Origin: Bacteroides sp. GM023
GTDB taxonomy: Bacteria; Bacteroidota; Bacteroidia; Bacteroidales; Bacteroidaceae
DNA: 64,000 bases
Direction of reading: 5' to 3'
Assembly: GCF_014750685.1 (NCBI RefSeq)
Contig: NZ_JAAXGE010000001.1
Coordinates: 310,001 to 374,000 of the forward strand
The first letter of the stretch is position 1. Every line of letters starts with the position of its first letter. The position numbers and the translations under genes were made by a program. The notes under the pieces were generated by a model, which ran no database searches, had not been told where the DNA came from, and worked only from the letters and a program-made list of their open reading frames with translations. Below are positions 54,247-62,187 of the stretch, piece by piece.

Positions 54247-54900
54247 ATGAAAAAGATTTTATTCATTCTATTTGCTGCACAGTTTGTTTTAGCTCCTTAT
54301 ATGACAAAGAGCTATGCTGCAAGGGCTATCGAGGAGAATTACGAATATTCGATGGGTGATCAGGGAAAGAGAACAGTCAAGAAAGACATTTTCGGGAATA
54401 CCATTATTGAAGACGATAAAGGTAATAAGGAGACGATTAAAAAGGATATTTTGGGAAATATTATCATTGAGGATGATAGAGGTAATAGGAAGACTATCAA
54501 GAAAGACATCTTGGGAAATCTTACTATTGAGGATGATAAAGGTAACCGAAAGACTGTGAGAGAAGATATTTTAGGGAATATCACAATCGAAGATAATAAA
54601 GGTAATAGAAAAACTATTCGGGAAGATATTTTGGGAAATACCATTATTGAAGATAATGAGGGTAACCGCAAGACTGTAAAAGAAGATATCTTTGGGAATA
54701 CCATAATCGAGGACAATAATGGTAATAGAAAAACTGTTCGGGAAGATATCTTTGGGAATACCATAATCGAGGATAATAAGGGTAATAGGACAACTATTAA
54801 GAAAGATATTTTTGGTAACCAAATAATAGAAGATAGCAAGGGAAACAGGAAGATCATTAAGAAAGATATCTTTGGAAATACAATTATTGAAAAGTATTAA
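54247..54900 (+). CDS. Secreted protein of ~9 tandem 20-residue repeats (217 aa)
   Basis: Unknown function. A signal peptide (MKKILFILFAAQFVLAPYM, cleavage probably near KSYAA) and a 30-residue spacer lead into repeats that fill residues about 39-217. The unit has the form K-x-D-I-F-G-N-T-I-I-E-D-x-x-G-N-R-K-T-I. Eight full copies and one partial copy are seen. Each is 60 bp, so the DNA is a coding minisatellite. Regular hydrophobic/Gly-Asn spacing suggests a stacked beta structure, with Asp/Glu/Asn at turns that might bind cations. It sits 190 bp outside the element's right att site and so belongs to the chromosome. Confidence 0.88.
   Translation: MKKILFILFAAQFVLAPYMTKSYAARAIEENYEYSMGDQGKRTVKKDIFGNTIIEDDKGNKETIKKDILGNIIIEDDRGNRKTIKKDILGNLTIEDDKGNRKTVREDILGNITIEDNKGNRKTIREDILGNTIIEDNEGNRKTVKEDIFGNTIIEDNNGNRKTVREDIFGNTIIEDNKGNRTTIKKDIFGNQIIEDSKGNRKIIKKDIFGNTIIEKY
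54359..54897 (+). repeat. 60-bp tandem coding repeats
   Basis: About nine copies of a 60-bp unit in frame, each containing a GGTAAT/GGTAAC-type start of the G-N codons and GATATYTTKGG around the D-I-F/L-G codons. Copies differ by scattered synonymous and conservative changes, so the array is old enough to have diverged. Confidence 0.9.
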
Positions 54901-54932
54901 AGTATGTGCCTGGGGATGTCTGATTCTTTCGC

Positions 54933-54940
54933 TATCTTTG
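54933..54940 (+). promoter_or_regulatory. -7 box (TATCTTTG) for the EamA transporter
   Basis: Consensus match 36 bp before the ATG at 54976. Confidence 0.55.
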
Positions 54941-54975
54941 TATCGAAATATATCGGAAATTAGTTGAATGTATCC

Positions 54976-55854
54976 ATGAATCGTATAAAAGGCATACTTT
55001 ATGCGGCAGTATCCTCCTCCACTTTTGGGCTTGCTCCGTTCTTTTCTATCACTCTGTTGTTGGCTGGTTTTTCAGCATTTGAGGTGCTTTCCTATCGTTG
55101 GGGAGTGGCGTCGGTTGTGCTGACGGCATTTGGTTTATTTTCAGGGTGTAGTTTCCGGTTGTCAAAGAAAGACTTTGGGGTTGTCTTTTTATTAAGTTTG
55201 TTGCGGGCGGTAACCTCATTCAGTTTGATTATTGCCTATCAGAATATTGCCAGTGGTGTGGCGTCCACGATTCATTTTATGTATCCGTTGGCAGTTGCTT
55301 TGGCAATGATGTTTTTCTTTCAAGAAAAGAAGTCGCTTTGGGTAATGTTTGCTGTTCTGATGTCTTTGTTGGGAGCAGCTTTGCTTTCATTGGGAGAGTT
55401 GGATGCAAAAAACGGTAATACGATGATTGGCTTAGTGGCAGCTTGCGTCTCTGTTTTTTCATACGCAGGATATATCATTGGGGTACGGACAACACGAGCC
55501 GTGCAAATCAATTCAACCGTGCTGACCTGTTACGTTATGGGATTGGGAACTCTTTTTTATCTCATAGGTGCTTTTAGTACTTCCGGACTGCAATGGGTGA
55601 CAGATGGATATACCTGGTTGATAATTCTGGGACTTGCTTTGCCGGCAACCGCTATTTCTAATATTACTCTAGTACAGGCCATCAAGTATGCAGGGCCTAC
55701 GCTGACTTCTATTTTAGGTGCGATGGAACCGCTGACAGCCGTTGTGATTGGAGCTCTTGTGTTCAAAGAGCTTTTTACGGTGAATAGTGCCATTGGTATT
55801 CTTTTGATTCTGATGGCTGTCAGTATAGTCGTATTTCGCAGGCAAAAGTCTTGA
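54976..55854 (+). CDS. EamA/DMT-superfamily transporter (292 aa)
   Basis: Ten-helix inner-membrane permease of the drug/metabolite transporter superfamily, made of two EamA repeats (about residues 5-135 and 150-290). Characteristic segments include GILYAAVSSSTFGLAPFFSITLLLAG, ASTIHFMYPLAVALAMMFFF at the end of the first repeat, and GPTLTSILGAMEPLTAVVIGALVFKELF in the second. The start is taken as ATG 54976; a TTG at 54964 would add four residues. Substrate unknown (amino acids, metabolites or nucleotide sugars are all possible). It is a single gene with its own promoter. Confidence 0.92.
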   Translation: MNRIKGILYAAVSSSTFGLAPFFSITLLLAGFSAFEVLSYRWGVASVVLTAFGLFSGCSFRLSKKDFGVVFLLSLLRAVTSFSLIIAYQNIASGVASTIHFMYPLAVALAMMFFFQEKKSLWVMFAVLMSLLGAALLSLGELDAKNGNTMIGLVAACVSVFSYAGYIIGVRTTRAVQINSTVLTCYVMGLGTLFYLIGAFSTSGLQWVTDGYTWLIILGLALPATAISNITLVQAIKYAGPTLTSILGAMEPLTAVVIGALVFKELFTVNSAIGILLILMAVSIVVFRRQKS

Positions 55855-55863
55855 ACAGAAGAC

Positions 55864-55913
55864 CTTCAAAGTAAATGCTGTTTATCTGATGATAAACAGC
55901 ATTTACTTTGAAG
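55864..55913. other. Perfect 23-bp inverted repeat abutting tRNA-Thr
   Basis: Left arm 55864-55886, loop TGAT, right arm 55891-55913, with no mismatch. It begins at the base after the tRNA-Thr discriminator and ends 10 bp after the EamA stop. Neither strand has a T-tract after it. It may still act as a terminator or a 3'-processing element for the convergent transcripts. Confidence 0.85.
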
Positions 55914-55988
55914 AGCCTCTTGTCGGATTCGAACCAACGACCCCGAGATTACAAATCACGTGCTCTGGCCAACTGAGCTAAAGAGGCG
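55914..55988 (-). tRNA. tRNA-Thr (TGT anticodon)
   Basis: Minus-strand cloverleaf: acceptor GCCTCTT/AAGAGGC, D arm GCTCAGTTGGCCAGAGC, anticodon loop TTTGTAA giving TGT, T arm GTTGGTTCGAATCCGAC, discriminator T. The anticodon stem has one T-T pair. CCA is not encoded. Confidence 0.94.
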
Positions 55989-56056
55989 TTATTTTCTTTT
56001 GCGGGTGCAAAGGTATGAAATTCTTTTAAAAATGCAAATACGTCCCATACTTTTTT

Positions 56057-56064
56057 TATATTTG
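56057..56064 (+). promoter_or_regulatory. -7 box (TATATTTG) for the thioredoxin-like gene
   Basis: TAnnTTTG match, 27 bp before the ATG at 56091. Confidence 0.5.
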
Positions 56065-56090
56065 TAGTCTCACTAATGATTAATAAGAAG

Positions 56091-56693
56091 ATGAAAAAGA
56101 AAATTATGAATGTATGTGGCATGGCGTTTCTAGCCATAAGTATATTGGCCTGTTCCGGTCAGAAGAAAGGAATGGCGAGTGCTGAGGCTACAACAGACAG
56201 TGTGGAAGTAGCTTCGGAAGCATTGACGGTCGAAGCGGATAGTACAGGATATATCGTTCGGGTAGGAGAGATGGCTCCTGATTTCACGATTACGCTGACT
56301 GATGGCAAACAAGTAGGCTTATCTTCACTTCGGGGCAAAGTCGTAATGTTACAGTTTACGGCAAGCTGGTGTGGTGTGTGTCGTAAAGAAATGCCGTTTA
56401 TTGAAAAAGATATTTGGCTGAAACATAAGGACAATACAAACTTCGCATTGATTGGTATCGACCGTGACGAACCACTTGATAAAGTACTTGCCTTTGCCAA
56501 ATCTACGGGCGTTACCTATCCGTTGGGATTAGATCCGGGAGCTGATATTTTTGCGAAGTATGCATTGCGTGAATCCGGCATAACGAGAAATGTATTGATA
56601 GATAAAGAAGGGAAAATTGTAAAGTTGACTCGTTTGTATAATGAAGAAGAGTTTGCTTCCCTTGTGCAGATGATTAATGAAATGCTGAAGTAA
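56091..56693 (+). CDS. Thioredoxin-like (TlpA/AhpC-TSA) lipoprotein (200 aa)
   Basis: Periplasm-facing redox lipoprotein. The start at 56091 (MKKKIMNVCGMAF) puts the signal peptide first; the lipobox is SILAC (about residue 21). The thioredoxin fold begins at GEMAPDFTITLTDGKQVGLSSLRGKVVMLQF, with the redox motif ASWCGVCRKEMPF (CGVC, about residue 100), then LIGIDRDEPLDKV, GVTYPLGLDPGADIFAKYAL and the cis-Pro replacement region GITRNVLIDKEGKI. It probably reduces disulfides or protects envelope proteins. Single gene. Confidence 0.92.
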   Translation: MKKKIMNVCGMAFLAISILACSGQKKGMASAEATTDSVEVASEALTVEADSTGYIVRVGEMAPDFTITLTDGKQVGLSSLRGKVVMLQFTASWCGVCRKEMPFIEKDIWLKHKDNTNFALIGIDRDEPLDKVLAFAKSTGVTYPLGLDPGADIFAKYALRESGITRNVLIDKEGKIVKLTRLYNEEEFASLVQMINEMLK

Positions 56694-56727
56694 GATACAG
56701 CTATTCTTTAGCGAATTATGCCATATA

Positions 56728-56813
56728 GAAATAGTGACGCTATCTCATCGGGATGGCGTCACTATTTCTGTTATATAGCGACACTATCCTGACTGCATAC
56801 CGTCACTATTTCC
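56728..56813. repeat. Tandem imperfect palindromes, intergenic
   Basis: Unit 1 is a 13-bp perfect stem GAAATAGTGACGC / GCGTCACTATTTC (56728-56740, 56756-56768). Unit 2 (56773-56813) repeats it in weaker form, with ATAGCGACACTATC facing CGTCACTATTTC (56801-56812). It probably terminates the thioredoxin-like gene, but the duplication suggests a mobile or repeated palindrome. Confidence 0.65.
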
Positions 56814-56824
56814 TCATGGACTAT

Positions 56825-57556
56825 TCAGGCGAGACTTAGCTTTGCCAAATAATCGTAATGTTTTCCTTCTTTTACCAATTCAGCTTTAAAACCACATTCG
56901 GAAGCATATAGGCTAAGTGTTTGAAAATCTACATATAACCAGTCGAATGGTTCTCCTTTCACATCCTTGTATTGCATCTGAAAATCAATTTCCCCATAAT
57001 AATCTCCGGCCAAATCAATCACTATACTTCCATCCTCTTCCTCGAAAAGATAACGCAGGTCGCTGGAATCCATCCATATACATCCACCGGGACGAAGGAT
57101 ACATTTCATTCGCCGGAAGAATTCGGGCATATTACTTAGTTTTCCGATAATTCCCGAACCATTCATCAGCATCAGAACAGAATCAAACGTTTCAGTAAAT
57201 GTCTCGTCAAAAAGGTTGGTTAGACGAACATTATTGACTCCCCGCTGTTTCATTACTTCGACAGATAGCGGAGAAATATCAATGGCACATACCTCTTGCC
57301 CCATTTCCTGAAGTGCCAATGCGTGGCAGCCGCTTCCTGCACCAACATCCAATATCCGTCCTGTAGCCATTTGCAGAGCAGTGCGTTCCAGTACAGGCAT
57401 GGACTGGATATTGCGGAATAATTCCTTGACGGGAATCACATCCTCTTCAAATTGAGAGGAAAAAACTCGCAAGCGGTCGGCTCTGTGATGGTTGAAATAA
57501 TCAGAAATAGCGGCTCCCATCGGATCCCTTTCTGCGGAAAGAATTGTTGTTGCCAT
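56825..57556 (-). CDS. SAM-dependent methyltransferase, class I (243 aa)
   Basis: Soluble Rossmann-fold methyltransferase. After a helical N-terminal cap (residues 1-60), motif I is RILDVGAGSGCHALALQEMG (about residue 68), the acidic SAM-binding residue is in VCAIDISPLSVEVM, and motif IV is FDSVLMLMNGSGIIG. The C-terminal part is beta-rich (DSSDLRYLFEEEDG...). The substrate is unknown. The gene has its own -7 box (57583-57590) and is divergent from the small basic protein gene. Confidence 0.88.
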   Translation of the reverse strand: MATTILSAERDPMGAAISDYFNHHRADRLRVFSSQFEEDVIPVKELFRNIQSMPVLERTALQMATGRILDVGAGSGCHALALQEMGQEVCAIDISPLSVEVMKQRGVNNVRLTNLFDETFTETFDSVLMLMNGSGIIGKLSNMPEFFRRMKCILRPGGCIWMDSSDLRYLFEEEDGSIVIDLAGDYYGEIDFQMQYKDVKGEPFDWLYVDFQTLSLYASECGFKAELVKEGKHYDYLAKLSLA

Positions 57557-57582
57557 TGGAGGTTACATATTGTTTTAGTCGA

Positions 57583-57590
57583 CAAAGATA
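57583..57590 (-). promoter_or_regulatory. Minus-strand -7 box (TATCTTTG) for the methyltransferase
   Basis: Reverse complement reads TATCTTTG, 27 bp before the ATG; back to back with the plus-strand box at 57612. Confidence 0.6.
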
Positions 57591-57611
57591 AATAAATCCG
57601 TAGAAAAGGAT

Positions 57612-57619
57612 TATCTTTG
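57612..57619 (+). promoter_or_regulatory. -7 box (TATCTTTG) for the small basic protein
   Basis: Consensus match 36 bp before the ATG at 57655, 22 bp from the divergent box. Confidence 0.6.
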
Positions 57620-57654
57620 CCGCTGTAAATGTGAATATTAATAATGTATATTAT

Positions 57655-57840
57655 ATGAGTATTGAAGAAGCAATCATGGGTGGAATCGTCTTTAAAGGTA
57701 AGAAAGATAAGCCCAAAGAAGAGGAAAAAGTGAAAACAAAGGCGAAGAAAGCAACCTATATCCGCGGACAACATGGTTCGGGAGCTGCCAAGATGAAAGC
57801 AGATATCCGGAAGAAAAGAGCAAATCGACACAAAAAATAA
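57655..57840 (+). CDS. Small Lys-rich protein, unknown (61 aa)
   Basis: Start at ATG 57655 (MSIEEAIMGGIVFKG). The protein is highly basic (many Lys/Arg, tail KKRANRHKK), with a central motif ATYIRGQHGSGAAKMKADI. No membrane segment. The charge suggests nucleic-acid or ribosome binding, but no family is recognised. It has a consensus promoter, and a GTG-started gene follows 5 bp after its stop, so the pair forms an operon. Confidence 0.72.
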   Translation: MSIEEAIMGGIVFKGKKDKPKEEEKVKTKAKKATYIRGQHGSGAAKMKADIRKKRANRHKK

Positions 57841-57845
57841 ACATC

Positions 57846-58331
57846 GTGATAATCAATATTTTTGTTTGTATAGCGGCAATTGTACTATTTTTAAGAGGTA
57901 TTTTCATTTTGGTAAAAGCAAAAATTGTCTGGATGATATATGTAGACATCATGAGAAATTACACTCTGAAGACACATGGAAAAGTGGTGGAGATAGAGGT
58001 TAAACCCAAGGTTTGCAGTCAGGATGATGATGATATTGTTATGCTGAATTATCCGATAGTGGAGTATAAACCGGATGAAGAGAAAGAAGTGAACCGTCAA
58101 TCAGCCTTTTATGATTTATTTGTGAAGGTGAGTGATGATATCCATATATTATATCCTCAAAAGGCGCTTCACGTAGGCGATGAAGTGACAGTCAGATGTG
58201 ACCCTAATGATTCGGATAAGGTTTTTGCATGTCCCAATATGCCTTTTACAAGATTATTTTGTAAGATGTTTATTCCCGGAATCATCTATCTGATGGCAAG
58301 CCTTTCAGGCGTTTGTTATGTGTTTTTTTAA
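57846..58331 (+). CDS. DUF3592-like membrane protein (161 aa, GTG start)
   Basis: Two membrane helices, one N-terminal (about residues 3-28) and one C-terminal (about 140-161), flank a soluble beta domain with THGKVVEIEVKPKV, LNYPIVEYKPD and LHVGDEVTVRCDPNDSDKVFA. This is the layout of the DUF3592 family, whose function is unknown. The GTG start at 57846 is the only start that includes the first helix, and it lies 5 bp after the upstream stop, implying translational coupling. Confidence 0.8.
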   Translation: MIINIFVCIAAIVLFLRGIFILVKAKIVWMIYVDIMRNYTLKTHGKVVEIEVKPKVCSQDDDDIVMLNYPIVEYKPDEEKEVNRQSAFYDLFVKVSDDIHILYPQKALHVGDEVTVRCDPNDSDKVFACPNMPFTRLFCKMFIPGIIYLMASLSGVCYVFF

Positions 58332-58342
58332 TAACTATTATT

Positions 58343-58389
58343 ATAAAAAAGAGAGGGGCGGAATAATTATTCCGTCCCTCTCTTTTTTA
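58343..58389. terminator. Bidirectional terminator
   Basis: Long palindrome with A-tract and T-tract at either end (ATAAAAAAGAGAGGG ... CCCTCTCTTTTTTAT, centre AATAATTATT). It serves both the plus-strand DUF3592 operon and the minus-strand VOC gene. Confidence 0.9.
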
Positions 58390-58394
58390 TAGAA

Positions 58395-58772
58395 TTATTT
58401 CTGTGGAAGTATCTCGATCCAGTAGTCATCCGGGTCATTGATGAAATAGAGCCCCATGGCAGTATTTTCAAAACATACACAGTTCATTTCTTTGTGATAA
58501 GCTCTGACCGCATCATAATCACCGGCCACACGGAAACAAAGATGGCTTTCATTCTCGCCCAGTTCGTAAGGAGCGGTATGGTCTTTCAGCCATGTCAGTT
58601 CCAGAAGAAAACCTGTCTCGTTATCAGTCAGGTAGACTAATGTGAACGAACCGTCGGAAGCTTCCTTCCGGTGATGTTCTTTCAGGCCGAGCGCTTTCTC
58701 ATAAAAAGTGATGCTCCGCTCCAGGTTTGTGACATTGATATTAAAATGGTCAAATTTACTTTTTATTTCCAT
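58395..58772 (-). CDS. VOC-superfamily protein, glyoxalase I-like (125 aa)
   Basis: Single vicinal-oxygen-chelate domain of normal length, two beta-alpha-beta-beta-beta modules: FDHFNINVTNLERSITFYEKALGL, then FTLVYLTDNETGFLLELTWL, SHLCFRVAGDYDAVRAYH and LYFINDPDDYWIEILPQ. The metal ligands His (FDHFNI) and Glu (WIEILP) are present, as in lactoylglutathione lyase. Start at ATG 58772; a TTG at 58781 is less likely. It could detoxify methylglyoxal or be another VOC enzyme. Confidence 0.88.
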   Translation of the reverse strand: MEIKSKFDHFNINVTNLERSITFYEKALGLKEHHRKEASDGSFTLVYLTDNETGFLLELTWLKDHTAPYELGENESHLCFRVAGDYDAVRAYHKEMNCVCFENTAMGLYFINDPDDYWIEILPQK

Positions 58773-58787
58773 ATGTTGCAATCTTCC

Positions 58788-59933
58788 TTATTTTTTCATT
58801 AAGAGTTTCACAATCTCTCCGACATATGTGCGCGGCTGTCCGGCTTGTGGAGCAGTTTGGGAAGGCAGTTTCTTACATTCGATAACAGCCGAAGGAGCAG
58901 TTTGGTTCGGAGCATAGAGTTTCAGTACATAGCTGTCCGCTTTTTCGATAGCGTCATAAGACTGGTCGGGTGAAAGCGTGCAGTAAGCAACAGCCTTACC
59001 TGACTGATAACCCAGTGCGCCACCGGCATTTGCAGTCATATTTGTCATGTTGAACTCATCCTTTCCGATACTGATAACCAACTTCCCGCTTCCCATCAAC
59101 GCATATACTTCACCCGGAATCTGCTTCAGATTGACCTCAGTATAGCCCGGCATATCTGTTGAAGCCTTGCCTACCGGAGTGGCAGGAGTGAGTGTTGCGG
59201 CAGGAGTAACTGTCTGAGCAGGTTCAACAGTCGTAACCTTGACATCTGTTTTGGCATCTGCGCCACCAATGACAATCGGACCTGCGGCTGCAATGATGGA
59301 CGGAGTTTGTTGCTCTTCTTCCTTTTTCTTCTTTTCAGCTTTCGGACGAGTATCCGGTGCTCCGAAAGCAACAGCTACATCCATAAACATATCATCTGCG
59401 AAATCTACCGTTTTTCTGCGCCATTTAGCCAGTCCGCGTACTAATTTAGTCTTTGCTTTGTTAAGCGCATATTTGTCGGTAATCCATTCTTCCGCCTTGT
59501 ATTTTTCAGTTTCGCGGTAAGTGAAACGTATCTTTTCCAGTTCTACCAGGCAGCTTCCCGGTTTGCAGGTAACTGTAATCTGATAATTGATTAACGTACG
59601 GTCTAAAGACAGAGCGCTTGAACTGAAAACAATCCATTCCTCTCCGACACCCGCAATCGTTCCTTTTGCTTCGTCGGAATAAACGACGCGGCTATCAACA
59701 TTCTTATTTTCTTTCAGACGTTCGTTCATCCACTTGGTTATTGTGTCGAAAATTTGTGCCTGACTCATTCCGGGAATTTGAAATTCCTTGGAGAATACTA
59801 CTTTACCATCCACTTCAGGAACAGCGCCTACAAGATACCTGGTATCGTCTTTTTTGTCTTTTGCAGAGTCTGCCTTCATTGCCATCGGCAACATAAGGAA
59901 CAGGGTAAGAAACAGAATCGTAAATTTATTCAT
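58788..59933 (-). CDS. DUF4468-type secreted protein (381 aa)
   Basis: Start at ATG 59933 (MNKFTILFLTLFLML), which begins a signal peptide; the longer frame to 60071 overlaps the neighbouring gene. Residues about 40-190 match the Bacteroidetes DUF4468 pattern (GKVVFSKEFQIPGMSQAQIFDTITKWMNERL, IVFSSSALSLDRTLINYQITVTCKPG, then a YRETEKYKAEEWITD segment). A low-complexity Lys/Glu then Thr/Ala/Pro linker (about 215-285) joins a second beta domain (VNLKQIPGEVYALMGSGKLVIS). Function unknown; probably periplasmic. It starts 13 bp after the MBL-fold gene on the same strand. Confidence 0.85.
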   Translation of the reverse strand: MNKFTILFLTLFLMLPMAMKADSAKDKKDDTRYLVGAVPEVDGKVVFSKEFQIPGMSQAQIFDTITKWMNERLKENKNVDSRVVYSDEAKGTIAGVGEEWIVFSSSALSLDRTLINYQITVTCKPGSCLVELEKIRFTYRETEKYKAEEWITDKYALNKAKTKLVRGLAKWRRKTVDFADDMFMDVAVAFGAPDTRPKAEKKKKEEEQQTPSIIAAAGPIVIGGADAKTDVKVTTVEPAQTVTPAATLTPATPVGKASTDMPGYTEVNLKQIPGEVYALMGSGKLVISIGKDEFNMTNMTANAGGALGYQSGKAVAYCTLSPDQSYDAIEKADSYVLKLYAPNQTAPSAVIECKKLPSQTAPQAGQPRTYVGEIVKLLMKK

Positions 59934-59946
59934 AATTATAATGTGT

Positions 59947-60678
59947 TTATTTGGTAATTTCAAAACTTTCGCCCCGGTGGGTGATGCTGATAAAACGGCA
60001 TCCTGCATCTTCGGCAAAACTTTGAAGTGCGTTGCCGCCTTCATAATCTTCACTGAAGTGCATGGGCACAAATATAGTAGTTTTTATTTGTTCAATGAAC
60101 TGTTTTGCCCCTTTCATGTAATCTTTTCCCATTCTCCGATCTACCGGAAATAGGACTAAATCAATGATTGGCGCTTTTTCTTTTAAATATTTAACTTCTG
60201 CAAGGAAATCACCGTTGGCTTTTCGTATCTCCGCTTCGGTAGATTCTTCACTCCAGTGCCAGTTGTTCAAGTCTCCGGCATGGAAGATATTCCAACCCTG
60301 AAGATGAATCAGAAATGAACTGCCGACATCCGTCGAACCGAACGCGTCGATGCGGATGGTATCATCCTCGTATGTCTCTCCTTTTTTTATATAGACGGCA
60401 TCTTCGGCTTTGGCGCGGTGTGATTTCAGAATATCTTTAGAAAAAATATATTGAATGTCGGGACGCTGCTCTTTCCACGTCAATATGTCACGGTTGAAGT
60501 GATCCGGATGGAAATGAGTAGCCAATACGTACAACTTACCCGGCCTTTGCAGCAGATAATCATGTACGATTCCCCGGTTATGTTCGGTTTCGGATGAATC
60601 CTTGTAGTAATCAATGATAACGGTCACGCCTTCCGCTTCGATAGCGAAACCGCTGTGATAGATATAATCCAGTGTCAT
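59947..60678 (-). CDS. MBL-fold metallo-hydrolase (243 aa)
   Basis: Cytosolic metallo-beta-lactamase-fold protein of the UlaG/YycJ-like soluble type. The metal motif HxHxDH is in VLATHFHPDHFNRDIL (about residue 55); further ligands are in FHAGDLNNWHW and VPMHFSEDYEGG. An N-terminal LDYIYHSGFAIE strand and VIIDYYKDSS are typical. The specific substrate is unknown. The DUF4468 gene follows after 13 bp, so the two are co-transcribed. Confidence 0.9.
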   Translation of the reverse strand: MTLDYIYHSGFAIEAEGVTVIIDYYKDSSETEHNRGIVHDYLLQRPGKLYVLATHFHPDHFNRDILTWKEQRPDIQYIFSKDILKSHRAKAEDAVYIKKGETYEDDTIRIDAFGSTDVGSSFLIHLQGWNIFHAGDLNNWHWSEESTEAEIRKANGDFLAEVKYLKEKAPIIDLVLFPVDRRMGKDYMKGAKQFIEQIKTTIFVPMHFSEDYEGGNALQSFAEDAGCRFISITHRGESFEITK

Positions 60679-60745
60679 AAGCTGAATGTTTTATAGTTGC
60701 AATATTACGTATTCTAGTCGAGGTTGCCAAGAAAAATCGACGAAA

Positions 60746-61390
60746 TCAAGGAGCAAGGCGACTGATTTTCCATTCTCCATCCGGTTGCAGTGTATATAGG
60801 AAGCGGTCGTGCAGACGATTCGGACGTCCCTGCCAAAACTCCATTCTCGTAGGGGTAACGGCATATCCACCCCAGTTGGCGGGTCTTTCTACATTTTTTC
60901 CTATCCATCGGGCTGCTTCCTTGACAAAAGCCCGCATCAACTGCATCCTGCTTTTGATAGGCTGGCTTTGCGGAGAGATTCGTGCACCGATTCTGCTTTT
61001 ATAAGGGCGCACACGAAAATATTCATCCGACTCTTCCGGCGGGACTTTGACAGCCGTTCCTTCTATATGCACTTGCCTTTCGAGCGCATGCCACACAAAA
61101 GAAAGGGAGATATATGGATTTTGTGCCAACTGCCTACCTTTGCGGCTTTCGTAATTCGTGTAAAAGACAAACTTTCCGTCATGAAGTCCTTTCAGCAACA
61201 CAGTGCGTGTGGATGGTCTTCCCTCGGGAGATACAGTGCCCACGATGACAGCGGTCGGCTCGTCCACCTCCGCGTCAATCGCTTCTTGCAGCCAACGGCT
61301 GAAAAGCGAAAGCGGGTCGCCGGGAAGTTCATTTTCCCGCAACCCGCTTTTGGTATATTCCTGTCGAATATCAGCTAGATTTGTTTTCAT
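60746..61390 (-). CDS. pdxH: Pyridoxamine 5'-phosphate oxidase (214 aa)
   Basis: FMN-dependent oxidase that makes pyridoxal 5'-phosphate from PNP or PMP. Length is normal. Seen: N-terminal MKTNLADIRQEYTKSGL, GRPSTRTVLLKGLHDGKFVFYTNYESRKGRQLAQNP (FMN and substrate residues, about 65-105), FVWHALERQVHIEGTA, SRIGARISPQSQPI, and the C-terminal EFWQGRPNRLHDRFLY with substrate-binding Arg residues, ending RLAP. Single gene followed by the MBL-fold gene on the same strand. Confidence 0.96.
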   Translation of the reverse strand: MKTNLADIRQEYTKSGLRENELPGDPLSLFSRWLQEAIDAEVDEPTAVIVGTVSPEGRPSTRTVLLKGLHDGKFVFYTNYESRKGRQLAQNPYISLSFVWHALERQVHIEGTAVKVPPEESDEYFRVRPYKSRIGARISPQSQPIKSRMQLMRAFVKEAARWIGKNVERPANWGGYAVTPTRMEFWQGRPNRLHDRFLYTLQPDGEWKISRLAP

Positions 61391-61421
61391 CTATAAACTG
61401 TAACTTCTGATTAATAATCCA

Positions 61422-62126
61422 TCACATGGGTACTTCTATTAATAGAATATGTGAGTCTTTCAATGTTTCCAGTTCAAAACTGTTGGTTTCATAAATACCA
61501 ATTCCGTCGCGGCGTTTCATAACTTCGCCTTCCACTACGATTTCTCCTTCGATAAGAAATACATATACACCTGCATGGCTCTGATGCATATGGTATCCTA
61601 ATTTCTTCCCGGCTTCCACTTTGCCGATAGAAAACCAGGCGTCTTGCAGGAGAGAAGCGGGCGTACTGCCATCGGGCGAAACGATAACCGCCAACTCGTT
61701 CGGACGTTCCAGTTCACTGATATTAAAATCCTGGTAGACAGGGCGTGTGTTCCGTTCTCTCGGCATCACCCATATTTGCAGAAGTTCCACCGGTTCTACG
61801 GGACTTGCATTCATTTCACTATGAAAAATACCGGTTCCGGCACTCATCGTCTGAATTTCACCGACAGTGATAATCCGGCTGTTTTTCTTGCTGTCTCCAT
61901 GTTGCAGATGTCCTTTCAGGGGAATCGTAACTATTTCCATATTCTTATGCGGGTGGGTTTGGAATCCCTCTCCCGGTCCGATTTTGTCATCGTTCAGCAC
62001 GCGGAGCGCACCGAAGTTGATACGGTCAGAATCGAAATATTCATCGAAGCTGAAGGTGTGATAACTATCCAGCCATTCATTTTGAGAATGTCCTCTTGTA
62101 TTGGCTTTATGTATTACTTTTTTCAT
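61422..62126 (-). CDS. Pirin-family bicupin protein (234 aa)
   Basis: Two cupin domains. The N-terminal one carries the metal ligands in FQTHPHKNMEIVTIPLKGHLQHGDS and GTGIFHSEMN (His, His, His, Glu). Pirins bind iron, and some oxidise quercetin or regulate metabolism. The C-terminal cupin (about residues 160-234) lacks the full ligand set, as in most pirins. It starts with HKANTRGHSQNEWLDSYHTFSF, a clear family signature. No operon partner is obvious. Confidence 0.93.
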   Translation of the reverse strand: MKKVIHKANTRGHSQNEWLDSYHTFSFDEYFDSDRINFGALRVLNDDKIGPGEGFQTHPHKNMEIVTIPLKGHLQHGDSKKNSRIITVGEIQTMSAGTGIFHSEMNASPVEPVELLQIWVMPRERNTRPVYQDFNISELERPNELAVIVSPDGSTPASLLQDAWFSIGKVEAGKKLGYHMHQSHAGVYVFLIEGEIVVEGEVMKRRDGIGIYETNSFELETLKDSHILLIEVPM

Positions 62127-62187
62127 AATTTACTCCTTTTTTCTTGTTGTTTATATATCATGTAAACAAAGCAAGGGGTTAAAAGTT

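Noticed and set aside
54359..54897. Possible CRISPR or structural DNA repeat
   Set aside because: The 60-bp period is in frame and codes for a continuous repeat protein with a signal peptide; substitutions are largely conservative.
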